Source: Pictodentalium vernedei (taxonomy: Eukaryota > Mollusca > Scaphopoda > Dentaliida > Dentaliidae). Taken from it: a stretch of 64,000 bases of DNA. The stretch's first letter is position 1. Each line of letters opens with the position of its first letter. Location of the stretch: NCBI GenBank assembly GCA_031216915.1, contig CM062294.1:394063217-394127216 (forward strand). The letters are read 5' to 3'. Both the position numbers and the translations under genes were made by a program. This document shows, one piece after another, positions 35,642 through 46,735 of this stretch. Under the pieces are notes generated by a model that searched no databases, was not told where the DNA came from, and worked only from the letters and a program-made list of their open reading frames with translations.

Positions 35642-37520
35642 TTCACTCTCTTTTTCAGAGGAACAAGAATAGGGTGATGTTTCCGTGATGTTGTCCAGAA
35701 TTGTGCTTCCGTCATCACAATCAAATGAAGAGCTAGCGGCAAAAGTGCTCATGCAGATACGTCAATTACCCGGGAGTTCCCTAGTTCGATCAAAGGTTTG
35801 ACGTCCGCTAGCTCGCTCGGTGTCGCGACCATTCCCCGAATGGCTCAGCACCCGGGTTCGTCCGTTGCGGTCCAGGAAGGAGTTTTTGGTGTTGCGAGCA
35901 CTATAAACTTACCCTGTGTACACCTAGTGACGACGGGACAGAGGATGGTACGGAGGAAGCCTGATAGTCGGGTTCCTAGCTTGTCCATGTCCATCTGGGC
36001 TGCGAGCGAGAGAGGCCCCTCTCTCGTACAACAACATCTGGGCCTAGATGTTGTAGTACATAACGTTCCTCAGTTGGAGCATATGTCCACTGCTCGGGAC
36101 ACTCCAGTTTATAGGCAGTCCGGCTTCCTCATCCTCACGGCAGCACACACGACCACACCTTGGCTACGTGACCAGTGACATCCAGCCAGTATCTCGACCA
36201 GGGATTCCATGGCGACCAGGTCACGCCATCCGGTAGCCAGGGATATGAAGCCTTCTTCATCCAACGTTCGCATAAAAGAGGTATGCAGGATGCAATGTCC
36301 AGGGTGCTTCCGGCGGCTAAATCCTGTAAGACCGCAGCTCCTCACACCTCCGTAATGGACGTGCTATCACAAATAGCGCAGATCATTGCAGCATCCCAGC
36401 AACCGGCAGACACTTGTCGGAACACAAATTATCAGACCGCAACCGACAGACACTCGTCGGAACACAAATTATCAGACGAAGCTGGGTCGGTACGTTCCGC
36501 CGCTGGATCAGGTGCGGACGACCAAGATTTGCAAGTGTTCCGTCAGGATGGCGAAAGGGATTCGAAAGAATTGGATTTTTCACTTTCGGAACTACATAAA
36601 ATTGCCGTAGAGTTTATACGGCATTACCTTCCTGATGTTGTTCCTATGGACCAAAATGCTGCGCAGCCGGATAGGAGGCTTATAGCGCCACTGGACACCG
36701 ATTTCTTCAATCGGTTTAGGGACACCGTCCCTGAATTTCCGTCTCAGTCCAGAAATGTCTCACGGACATTTGAACTATTGAATGATGCTATAACTAAACT
36801 TGCTAACAAAACGGGCAGGTCAGCCTTCCTACCGGCATCTGCTCTTCTTCTGCAATTCATCAATGCAAGGAATAAATTTGAAACGGCAGGACAGGGCATC
36901 CAGAGAGTTCCTCTGCATCTAGACGACCAGGCTGAAGACCTTGAATTATCCATGCCGGCATCTATGTCAATTCCTTCCTCAACGTTGGAAACGACACTAT
37001 CGTCTAATAGAGCCAATTTAGATGCACTTTCGTACGCAGATCACCTTACCAGAGCGTTGTCATTACGCCTTGAGGGACAAGAATTTCAGGATGTACAAAC
37101 GTCTTAAGAGTTCTGTCCAGGGCCATAGCATTCTCCACCTATAACTCTGCCCTATCAGTGGCAAATTTGGAGTTAGTTAGACGTGGGGCCCTAGCTACAT
37201 CCACGTGCATGGATAGTAAGGTGAAAAACTCTCTCAGAGTCGCTCTGGTCTCCGGAGAGCTTCTCTTCGATGGCAAGCTTTCTGCAATATATGATCAATT
37301 AACTAAGAAAGCTTCAGACTCTCTGCTATTTAAATCTGCTTCCAAAAAGTCAGAGCCAGCGGAGAAGAGTAGGCCAGGCACTTCTGGGACGAGTACGTCC
37401 AGGGGAAGTTCCTATAAAGGTTCGTATGCGTCCTCTAGGTCTTAATCTAGAAACCGTCAAGGTAGCGGCTCAAATAGGGGCCGTAACACTGGCCGAAACA
37501 ACCGGTCAGACGCCCCTAGG
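35642..37520 (+). pseudogene. DIRS element 2 Gag, 3' part
   Basis: Resumes Gag at TTTTTCAGAGGAACAAG. The frame 35798-36178 matches the intact Gag as far as YRQSG and then breaks. The frame 36175-37107 carries the conserved block with FELLNDAI, INARNKF and YADHLT. One missing base at about 37105 breaks it, and 37158-37445 carries NLELVRR to the start of the basic, Ser/Gly-rich C terminus. At least three frame breaks plus the Hel-5 insertion. Confidence 0.82.
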
Positions 37521-39551
37521 CCAACGGGGGCGAGGTGCAGCCGTGGAGGACGTGGTTTCTCCTACCACAGGCCTCGCAGAACCAAGAAGTGATGGTTCAA
37601 ACCTCTGTCGTGTTCCAGTGGGCGGAAGACTGTCGAGTTTCTCAAACAATTGGGAATTAATTACGGAAGACCCTTGGGTTCGAGGGGTTATATCGGAAGG
37701 ACTGAAACTGTCCTTCAAAGGAAAACCTCCGTTAACTTGAAGTCCAAGATGGACTCAGCTTCCGTCAAACCAACAGAAAAGAGCCTCGCTTCTATCAGAA
37801 GTTCAGTCTCTTTTAGTGAAGAATGCGATAGAGGTCGTAGAAAACCAGGAATTTCCAGGTTTCTACAGCCATCTTCTTCTGGTTCTGAAACCAGACGGCT
37901 CGTTCCATCCAGTCATAGATTTGAGCTGGATAAACAAGCTGATTGTGGCTCCAAAATTCTATATGGAGACCATTCGATCGGTCAGAGCGAGCATTCGAGT
38001 GAACGACCATGCTGCGAGCATAGATCTCAAGGATGCGTACTTTCATGTCATGGTACATCCGACGTTCAGAAAGTATCTTTGCATCGCTGTCCTAGGAGTC
38101 GTATATCAGTTCCGAGCGATGTGCTTGGGTCTGAACCTAGCGCCCTGGGCTTTCATTCGAATAATGAACTTGGTAATGACTCATTTCCGAGCTCATTCGT
38201 TTGCGGTAACGTCGGCCTACCTGTACGATATTCTTCAGAGGTACGGTAATGAGTTAACGCTTCAGAATGATATGCAGAATCTTTTTCTATTGCTCCGACG
38301 TCTCCGTTTCATAGTAAATGAAGAGAAGTCGGATCTGGTGCCGTCCAAGTCGTTCACCCACCTGGGGATGAGCTTCGAGACGCACAACGATCTCGTTCGT
38401 CTGCCGTTAACTAGAGCGAAGTTAGTCAGTTGTTACGCTCGCTATTGTCTTCACTCAGACAAGGTTACAGCGAGGGAATTCATGAGACTGATAGGTCTGT
38501 GCGGAGCTGCCGCGGATCTCATTCCAATGGGGTGGCTATGCACTCGTCCTCTCCAAATCTTTCTGACTCAGAATTGGAGGGCGAAGACTCATTCGCTCGA
38601 TATGGACATCCTCTTGTCAAATCAAGTGAAAAAAGAGATTCAGACTTGGGCAGACATTCAGTGGTTAACTCAGGGAGTTCCACTGCAATTGCCGGATCCG
38701 AGTTTTACAATTATGACGGATGCCAGTCAAACAGGTTGGGGCGCAATGCTGAGCCCATCGGATTTGAAGTGCCAGGGTCTTTGGGATCCGCTGTTTTTAA
38801 GCAAGCACATAAACTTCAAAGAAATGATGTCAATTTGGCTTGCGCTATGTCATTGGATGGAAGTTATTCAGAATGCACACGTGCAAATTCTGTCCGACAA
38901 TATGACGGTAGTAGTGTATATTCGGAATCAGGGAGGCAATCATTCCATTCCGTTGTTCAAGCTAACGGAAACAATCCTTCTGTTTGTACTAGAACATCAG
39001 ATTCTCCTATCGGTCCTATTCCGGGTCGTCTGCACGATTTAGCAGACTCCCTTTCACGGAGGGGTCGCCTGTTGCCGTCAGAATGGACTCGCAACAAACA
39101 AGTATTCAATCAGATTTGCTACCAATGGGCGCGGCCAATGATAGACTTATTTGCAACGCATCTCAACAATCAGTTGCAGACGTATGTGTTGCCATGTCCG
39201 GATCCTCGAGCGTTTGCAGTAGACGCTCTATCGATCTCGTGGGACGGAATAATAAGATATGCGTATCCTCCAGCGCCGTTGATTCAGCAGATATTGCTCA
39301 AGATAAAACAATCGCATTGCAAGATTCTGTTGGTAGCATCTTTGTCTACACAGAGACCGTGGATAAATCTACTCAGGTGTCTGTTGTGGGAAATGCCGCG
39401 AAGCTTCCTCCACGGGAGGATCTTCTTTCACAGGGGAAATCGCGCACACTCCATCACAATCTGCAAGGTCTCAACCTTCACGTATTTCCGTTGTGCGGTC
39501 CTTCTTGCACGGCAAGCAATTTACAGGACGAGCAGTGGACACAATTTCTAA
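37426..39551 (+). pseudogene. DIRS element 2 RT-RNase H
   Basis: Begins at ATG 37426, overlapping the Gag 3' end. An in-frame TGA at 37738 (CGA in the copy at 53380) interrupts it. The RT palm motif SIDLKDAYFHV is intact, but the catalytic YLDD box is YLYD (GAC to TAC at about 38224), so the polymerase would be inactive. RNase H residues follow in TDASQTGWG, the SDN motif and KEMMS. A 4-base deletion near 39017 shifts the frame, and the C-terminal part continues in the frame ending at 39551. Family: DIRS-type RT. Confidence 0.88.
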
Positions 39552-40533
39552 CTGTAGGAGGACCTCCTCTTTGCTAAATTATGCTGCTAAGTGGAAGGTT
39601 TTTCGTCAGTGGTGTAGGGATCATTCTGTAGATATTTATGATATCTCCATTCCAGACATTGCTAATTTTCCAGTCTACTTGTTTGATGAGATCAAGCTGC
39701 AGCCTGTCACAATTAAGGGCTATTGGTCTCTGCTATCTGATACCTATGCACACCATGATAGCTTAATGATTGGATCTAATGTCTCTTTATCTAAATTAGT
39801 TAGAAACTTTTCGATAAATAGATCTAAAACCCTTAGGTTAATTCCTAAGTGGAATTTGGCTTGGGTTCTTCTTAAGCTAAAAGAAGCGCCATTTCAGCCT
39901 CTTGACACAGTGGACTTCAAATTCTTAACATATGAGACAGCTTTTCTCTTAGCCTTCTCTTCTGCTAGAAGGGTTAGCGAGCTTCATGCACTATCTGTGG
40001 ATGATTCTCACTATCGTAGTGTCGGTAATACTATTACCTTTACTACCAATGTTGGTTTTTTGGCTAAGATTCAAGCTCCTAATAAGTATCCGGAACCTAT
40101 TGTTATTAAGGCCCTTCCATCTTCAGACGGGCGTAGGCCTTTACTCTGTCCTGTTAGAGCAATACGTATTTACAAATGTTGGTCTGAGTTCATCAGAAAG
40201 GGACGTAAGCGTTTCTTTCTGTCTCTGATGCCTAATAGAAAGGACATTATGGTCCATTCTATTGACAGATGGATTCAATTAACTATCCGTACTGCTTATG
40301 AAAAGTTATCTTCTACTCAGTAGTCTGTGCTTAAGATTTCAGCTCATGAAGTAAGAGCTCTTTCAACATTTTGGGCTTATGCTAATAGTGGTGCTATTGC
40401 AGATTTAATGAAGGCTGCATATTAGTCTCAGCCTTCCACATTCATGAATTTTTATCTCAGAAATATTGAGTCCATTTCTGGAGACCTGCATTGTTTAGGT
40501 CCGTTATCTGTTGCTCAGAATATCATTCACTAA
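39480..40533 (+). pseudogene. DIRS element 2 tyrosine recombinase
   Basis: Longest open part 39493-40323. It has the N-terminal SAM-like region, SSARRVSELHAL with the first catalytic Arg, and CPVRAIRIY. TAG replaces CAG at 40321, and a second TAG replaces TGG at 40423. Beyond them AHEVRALS (His-x-x-Arg) and NFYLRNI (catalytic Tyr) remain, ending at TAA 40531. Two nonsense changes make it a pseudogene; otherwise it is collinear with the 405-residue YR at 54980. Confidence 0.88.
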
Positions 40534-41134
40534 TCAGTTGCAACTATAGTTATGTAGGCTTTCTGTTCCGGCAGTGACTCTGTCCTGCTGCCCTCTTCGC
40601 TCTGGGGTATTTGACCCAGGGCATGGGGAAGGGGGGGGGGGGGTTGGGTGTTCCCTTAGGTCACCTGCTTTATAGTGAAAAGCAAGGGTATACCTCCCCT
40701 GGAGTCAGTAATTCCGAGTCGGTACCGGGCTGGTTTTAAAGTGTAAAGCTAATGTTTACTCATACATGTAATATTTTTAAAGTGTAGCTCGGTGTGAAGC
40801 ATTTGTATATGTCGCAGGTCTAACGGGCGTTAATATACAATCCTCGGACACTTTTAATGAGTATAAAGAGTCTCATTTCTCTGGACTTCCTTTATTTTTT
40901 GGCTTACCTTTAAAAATAATTAGTATAAAGGGTTATACTGGATGTTAATAGAGATCATTGATGTTATTGTGCTCAGTTACAGAATGGTGTTGTGTCTTTC
41001 TTCTTTGATATAAACAAGAAAGATATATGTAAAGCCTTTCTCTCCTTTTCTCCTTGAGGGGATAATTCCGTCACATGTAATTGAGCCTATTGGATTTTCC
41101 TTTATGTCCAAGGCCCTCCAACCTTTTTACTATT

Positions 41135-41207
41135 CAGCTAAGTCTGGGTCATTGGTACAGTATAAAAATATGAAAATATATTTTTTATACTTACCAATGA
41201 CCCAGAC
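41135..41207. repeat. ICR of DIRS element 2, shortened
   Basis: Reverse complement of the left terminus (GTACAGTATAAAAAT) followed by the outer part of the reverse-complemented right terminus (TTTTTTATACTTACCAATG). The middle AT-rich part is about 16 bases shorter than in the other copies, so the junction is damaged. Confidence 0.85.
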
Positions 41208-41512
41208 GGGGATGGCCCTCCCAGGAGTTGGGAACTCTTACCTCCCCACTGAGTACATAACGCTTACCAGGCACTCGTTGTAAGAATGACATTTGGCGCC
41301 AATTTCGAGACCTCCTTGACACTGCGCATGCGCAGTGGAGTAAAAGTATGGAGGACCATATAGGACATCTAAGTTTTTGATGCAAATTTTGGGGATTGGG
41401 GGGGGGGGGTGCAAAATTTGGTGTTTTGCCCTGAATTTTAAGAGTTAGCACCAGCTAAGTCTGGGTCATTGGTAAGTATAAAAAATATATAAATTACTAT
41501 AAATTTTTTAAC

Positions 41513-42010
41513 TTTCACCACAGAATGGTATTCAGTCAATATGAAATCCATACCCCTATTTGATTTGATATTTCATTCAAGTGAAAAAATGCTATTTGCC
41601 AGTCCCAAGGTTGAATTCAATCCTGATTTGAATCAAGCAGGGGATTTGGGATCAAATGAATCTGAAATTGAATATCACCAGTTTTACCCTTAAAGACTTA
41701 TTTCTGACTTTTCCAACCTCAGAACACGTACCCTGAACATGCCATCATGAGGTGGTCTTGCTGACAATAGACAAATTACCTAGGCAGTGGTTTCTAGTCA
41801 AGTCAGTTTAGGCAGCCAAGACTTAACTAGAAATCACCGTTAAGCCATTAGACATATAAAGACTGTGGAATGGTGGGAATTCAAGACCCTTGTCCAGGCC
41901 ACCAAGGGTTAAAAGTTGAAGATATTGCACCTTGTTTTTACAACCGTGACTATTGTCAGGCTTCATTGAAGTATATATATCCCAAACCCTTTTTGTATGG
42001 AATTAGTACA
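41513..42010. other. Unassigned DNA right of DIRS element 2, with a decayed hairpin
   Basis: Presumed continuation of the host sequence ending at 24362. Bases 41785-41838 contain TTTCTAGTCAAGTC and GACTTAACTAGAAATCACC, a decayed relative of the perfect hairpin in the hAT-like element at 5404-6119. The surroundings (41700-41870) resemble 5700-5860 loosely. No gene is seen. Confidence 0.45.
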
Positions 42011-42390
42011 TTAGAGGCATGGTGACATTGCTGTAACCCTTTCTTGTCAGATCACCGAAGTTAAGCAATTTCAGGCTTTGTTAGTCCTTGGATTGGTGAC
42101 TGTCTGAGCGATCGATTCAGACCCCCACGTTGTGTCCTTGGGCAAGGCACTTAACCCCGATTGTCTACATGGGGGCACGATGACGCCATGCGTACTGCAC
42201 GCCAATGTGTGCAAATCTTCAACTAATCTTAACCCAGCCTGTGCTGCAGTGCGGAGTTACGATGTTGGGAAGCTGGCAACTGCTCGTCGTTGCTTGTGGT
42301 TCTCTCCGGGTACTCTGGCTTCCACCCGTAAAACTCACTGACACGATATGACCTTGGCTGTTAAAGTACTGTTAAACCTTAATAAATAGT
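42011..42390 (+). mobile_element. 5S rRNA-derived SINE
   Basis: Bases 42040-42112 match the second half of 5S rRNA: GATCACCGAAGTTAAGCA, GTTAGTCCTTGGATTGGTGA and CTGTCTGAG, covering the internal pol III promoter (box A, intermediate element, box C). A body with CCTTGGGCAAGGCACTTAAC, a motif common in animal SINE central domains, follows. The tail is GTTAAACCTTAATAAATAG. The 5S head plus conserved centre plus tail is the SINE3 plan. It is too divergent to be a functional 5S gene. Confidence 0.8.
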
Positions 42391-42546
42391 TAGTATGTTG
42401 GGGAGTCTGATAGTTGCTTGCTGTTGCTCAGTGGTTCTCACTGTGTATTCCGGCCTCCTCCACCCGCAAAACTGTGCGAAACGAGTTGACCCTGGCTGTC
42501 AAAAGTGTGGTTAAACCCTACTAAATAAATAAATAAATAAATAAAT
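42391..42546 (+). mobile_element. SINE 3' fragment in tandem
   Basis: Repeats the distal half of the SINE at 42011-42390 (GCTTGCTGTTGCTCAGTGG, GGCCTCCTCCACCCGCAAAA, ACCCTGGCTGTCAAAAGTG) and ends in GGTTAAACCCTACTAAATAAA with about five AAAT units. Confidence 0.7.
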
Positions 42547-42699
42547 ACCAGTAGGAACCTCAGGAAGTGCAGCAGTGCGTGTTTACTGCGGCAAACAAGC
42601 TCTGTTTTACTGGTCAAATAGGACCTATTCACCAATGTTTGGAGTGGAAGTCTTCTAAAATGGACAATATGGGTATAAACAATTGGCTGGACTTGACTT

Positions 42700-42771
42700 T
42701 ATACTCATGTTACAGTAACGCTTGGCCATTGTGTAGAAATATGTGACCTTAAACACCAATAAATAAATAAA
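42700..42771 (+). mobile_element. SINE tail fragment
   Basis: Ends GACCTTAAACACCAATAAATA with further AAAT units, the tail type of the neighbouring SINEs. The head is not recognised. Confidence 0.5.
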
Positions 42772-43139
42772 TGTTTAATAATCAAGCCATAACATGACTT
42801 TAAAAGTGGGGAAAAAATGAATTTATTGTTCAGTTTTGAAAATGGCTGCAACAAATGCAACTTGAGTAAAAGGGGTCCAGTGAAAATTGGATGTAAAAAG
42901 TCTTGAGACTGAATATGAAGCCTCAATGAAACTATAAAGCAGAAACAAAACAAAGTCAGAAATTGCAAAGCTATATCAAATTTCAGCAAGCACCCTGTCA
43001 ACATGGATAAAGAAGAAGGATAGCATAAAGGAGGGATATTAGAAATTTGGAGTTTCTTACATTTACTGTACAGCTTTTTATGCCACTGCTGTAACATGGC
43101 TTGGGGCATATATATAGTGTTACCCTTGTCTGTAATTTT

Positions 43140-43229
43140 GTCATTCCAACATTCTGTATCCGACACGAGGTGATCCTGGCTGTGGAAAGTGTCGTTAAAC
43201 CCCAATAAATAAATAAATAAATAAATAAA
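43140..43229 (+). mobile_element. SINE tail fragment
   Basis: CCGACACGAGGTGATCCTGG, then GTCGTTAAACCCCAATAAAT and about six AAAT units. Same tail family as at 42391-42546. Confidence 0.6.
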
Positions 43230-43404
43230 TCATTCTGTAATTCGTATGATTCATGCTCCACTTGATATGGGTGTTCCGTTGAAAGACCATGTGGGGGTTG
43301 TAGTTCGAGCAAATGGCCATTCCTCCCATGCCCGCAGGAAGGGGAACGCAGTCATTTGAGGACTTCCAAACCGACTCTGTCTGGAGAGAGTTCTACCCTC
43401 CTCG

Positions 43405-45270
43405 GTGGGGGTTTTGCAGTCTTTTCTGGCAGTGGATGCCACAGTAGCTGCTGATTTTCTGGCAAAGCATTGCCTGTTCTGGGACTGGTGTCCCCTCCAG
43501 TTGACATCTGAGGCTGTCACTAAGGTTATAACTGCTCCTTTGGAGCTGAGCTCAGTTGCTCCCTCCACTTTTCCGCCTTTGTCGACAGCTACTCAGGTAT
43601 CCACTCCTGCTGCTAATCTGTTGGTGACATCATCAGTCTCTGTTTCATGTGGTCTCAGCATATCCCTGTGGTGGTCTGCAGGGATTTCTGCTTCATTGAT
43701 CATGGGTTCTTGGCCTCAACCTTCCCTGACTTTAACTCAGCGAAGTCAGATGGTTTTGCCGGCCGGTTCCTCTGCTTCGGTCTCCCAGCTGTCGGACCAA
43801 GCAGGTTGAGCGTTGGGTCACCATGGACTCTGTTGTACTTCCATCCACGCATCCTTGTCCTTCAGCCAGTTTAGTGGGACTGACACGATCTGTGCATCCT
43901 GGACCTTCTGTCCCTCAGAGGTCCGCGTCGACTCTCCTGAGTTCCCACACTCCAGATCCTCAGGGTATTCATACCCCTATCAGCATCTGCCTTCGAGTGT
44001 TTTGGCTGCTACCCATTATTCCATATGAGGTGTTGAGGATTGTGGCCCTTTGCTGGTTAAACGGGTCAGATGTGAAGCCACTTTGCCTAGTCCTTCGTAC
44101 GTCAGACCGGTAGATTAGGGCCATGAGCTTAGGGAGGCCCTCTCCTTGCTCATGCAGGTTATTTCCAAGAGCCTTCCCGTTGCCTCCAGCGAGGCTACTG
44201 GTGGTTTCTAGGGACCTTCGGCAGCGCCGCCTCCATGGGATTGGAAACAGTCCACTTTCTGCTCCCCCTGGTGTTCCTACACCATGGGAGGCATTGGCTG
44301 GTATGCCTGAGATGGGCTATGTGTCGACTCTGAAGATGGGTCATACACACTTGACGTTGAGAGCCATCAGTCCTTTGACCTGGGGACAGCTCTTGACTTT
44401 GTGTTTGAGTTCCTTCTGGAGCTTAAACCGTCAGACCAGTCAGAGGTTTCAGCCAGGCTATGAAAATCGGCTGCGTGCCTACAGCCAGTGGAACAACCTG
44501 CTTCCGGGCACCTTCGACGGTACCAGTCGGTACAGATTGTCAAAGCTTTTGCAGCATTGGACTCTAAGTTGAGTTCCAAGTCTATGAGGACTTCATTCTT
44601 CATTGGGGCTGATACCTTTTTGCCCTCTGTGCGTTATCATTCCTACAATTCCACCAATCTGTTGGTCTGTCAGACATTGACGTTCTTGGATCAGGACTCC
44701 TCCTCTCTCCGACTTTCCAAGCCCCAGTCAGCCATTATTCCTACGGCGACTTTGGAGTACCTGTTGAGCTTATCCAGACAGTTGCTGGGCATGCTTTCTC
44801 TCTCAGATCGTGTCGTCTCTGACTTGGCTGCTTTTCTGCCTCCAGATGAGTTTGCTGCCATACAGGCTCCCTTGCATGTGATTTCTAAGGCACTCATGCA
44901 TTTTACTCACACACATGCCTATAACAGGGTCAATCTGGAATTAGTTTGCCGGGATGCAGTGTTGAACACTAGCTGTTCCCTTCCTGAAGTGCAGCACGCT
45001 GCTGTTCGATCTGCTTCTTTGATGGGTCTGCGTCTATTCCAGGATTCCGTGGCGAGGGACTGGGATGACATCCTGCATCATTCCAAAGATCAACTGCTTT
45101 TTGGCAGCTTGATCCACCTTCTTTTGGAGGCCCGTGCCATTCCAAGCCTAACACACGCCGTTCTGCTTCATCTGCAAAGCCAAGGGCTGATCCTCCTGCC
45201 TCTACTTCATCCTCTTACTCACGTGGTAAGGATAAGCGTTGGCAGATCAGAGGGAGGTAGCAGGATCCTT
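43405..45270 (+). pseudogene. DIRS element 3 Gag remnant
   Basis: The open stretch 44488-45411 encodes the conserved Gag part: an alpha-helical region and YNRVNLELVCRDAVLNTS, aligning with NLELVRRDAALATS of the other family. Upstream frames (43405-43809 and others) are low-complexity Ser/Thr/Val-rich and only tentatively Gag. The frame runs on into the RT leader, probably through a small indel. Confidence 0.65.
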
Positions 45271-45274
45271 CTAC

Positions 45275-46735
45275 TAGCAGAGGAGGTGGTTTCTCCTCTC
45301 ACGGGCCTTGCCGGGGCTCGAAATGAAGGTCCTCACCTCGATGCATCGCATGTTGGAGGAAGGATATCAGAGTTTGCAGATTGTTGGGCTGCGATCACAT
45401 CTGATCCTTAGGTGTTAGATGTTGTTTGGTCCTTTCTGCTGATATCCTGTCACGGTTGCCACTTCCAACCCACGTTCCGTCAGATGGTTCATGTCGGGAA
45501 CTTTTTGATCACAGAGATAGACATTCTCCTGTCAAAGGTCGCCAGGAACATTCATTCAGTGGGATTTTATTCCCACCTGTTCTTGGTGCCGAAGAAGGAT
45601 GGCCGACTCTGACCGGTTATCAATCTGAGTATCCTGAATCAGTCTATCATTGCTCCCAAGTTCAGCATGGAGACTTTCAGGTCAGTTCGCCACTCCATTC
45701 ACCAGTGAGACTTCACTTCCAGCATCGACCTGCGAGACGCTTACTTTCATGTTTCGATTCATCGGACATCATGCATGTATCTCGGGTTAACTTTTCTAGG
45801 GCAAGTTTACCAGTTCAAGGCCATGCCTTTTGGCCTCAACCTGGCTCTTTGAACCTTTGCCCGACTGATGTCGCACGTGCTAGCATTCCATCACACACAG
45901 TCCAGGGTGACTACTTCGGCTTACCTGGACGACATCCTCCAGAGGCACTCCAATGCTGCTCTTCTGGAGTCCCAATGTCGACACACTGTTGAACCTGCTT
46001 TCGTCACTAGGGTTCAGAGTCAATGAGAAGAAGTCTGACCTGGTCGCTTCTAAATTTGTTTTGTCCTCCGGGGATAGACTTCTGAACTCAGCTGAATACA
46101 GTGGCGGTTCCCCGTGTGAGGGCAGTGAGTCTCTCAGCTTTCACCCTGACTCGTACCCAGTCCATGTCCATGACAGCTTGGAGTATTCTCCGTCTCCTCG
46201 ATCTCTGTGGTTCGGTGTTGGATCTCATTCCTTTAGGTTGGTTGAATGTCAGACCTCTTTGTGTCGGAACACTTTCTGCTCAGTCGTTGGAGGCCAAATG
46301 TCGATACTCTGCATCTGGTGCTTCAGTTACCAGCTTCTCTCAGTTGTCACCTTCTTCGCTGAAAGGATATTCAGTGGATTATGCAGGGAGTTCCATTGGA
46401 CTTGCCCATGTCCGATTGTGTTCTGTGGATCCTCTTGGTCTTTCCCTTCGTGGTGTTTGGGACCAAGTTCATGTAGCCCTTCACATCAACCTGAAGGAGC
46501 TTCTTGCTCTTCTTCTCAGTTTCTGGCAGTGGATTCCCCACCTTTCGAATCATCAGGTCTTTCTGTTGTCTGACAATTCGACAGTGGTAGCTTACATTCA
46601 GAACCAGGGTGGCACGCACTCAGTTCCCAAGTACGAATTAGCTCGGGATCTTCTACTGCTCGCACAGGATGCCAACTCTGGTATGGTGGTTTTCACATTC
46701 CCGGTCATCTGAACATCCTAGCTGACTTCCTGTTC
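45275..46735 (+). pseudogene. DIRS element 3 RT-RNase H remnant
   Basis: RT leader with VVSPLTGLAGARNEG and GGRISEFADCWAAITSDP, then TAG. Beyond it are YSHLFLVPKKDG, an in-frame TGA, APKFSMETFRSVR, SIDLRDAYFHV, FGLNLAL and AYLDDILQRHSN, so the YLDD box is kept. At least three in-frame stops occur. RNase H follows with LHINLKELLALL and LLSDNSTVVAYIQNQGG. Frameshifts lie near 45960-46100. Confidence 0.85.

Larger units (their letters stand above)
24363..41512 (+). mobile_element. DIRS-like element 2, split by Hel-5
   Basis: Left terminus ATTTTTATACTGTACC at 24363; right terminus AAATTTTTTAAC at 41512. About 7.2 kb without the 9.97-kb insert at 25672-35641. Order: left repeat and leader to 25462, Gag start, insert, rest of Gag, RT-RNase H, YR (to 40533), ICR (41135-41207), right repeat. 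It belongs to a second subfamily shared with the copy split at 49640/57181 (both have GTCCTATATGGTCCTC in the terminal repeat). The frames hold stops and frameshifts, so this copy is dead. Confidence 0.9.

Noticed and set aside
36175..36599. Minus-strand and alternative-frame ORFs over Gag (for example 36109-36345, 11233-11631, 62948-63388)
   Set aside because: They are shadows of the GC-rich Gag coding strand; only the plus frame carries the conserved Gag block.
42040..42112. 5S rRNA gene
   Set aside because: Only the second half matches, with several changes, and it leads into a SINE body and tail.
43405..43809. Independent host protein of 134 residues
   Set aside because: Low-complexity Ser/Thr/Val reading upstream of the Gag of DIRS element 3, best explained as decayed Gag.
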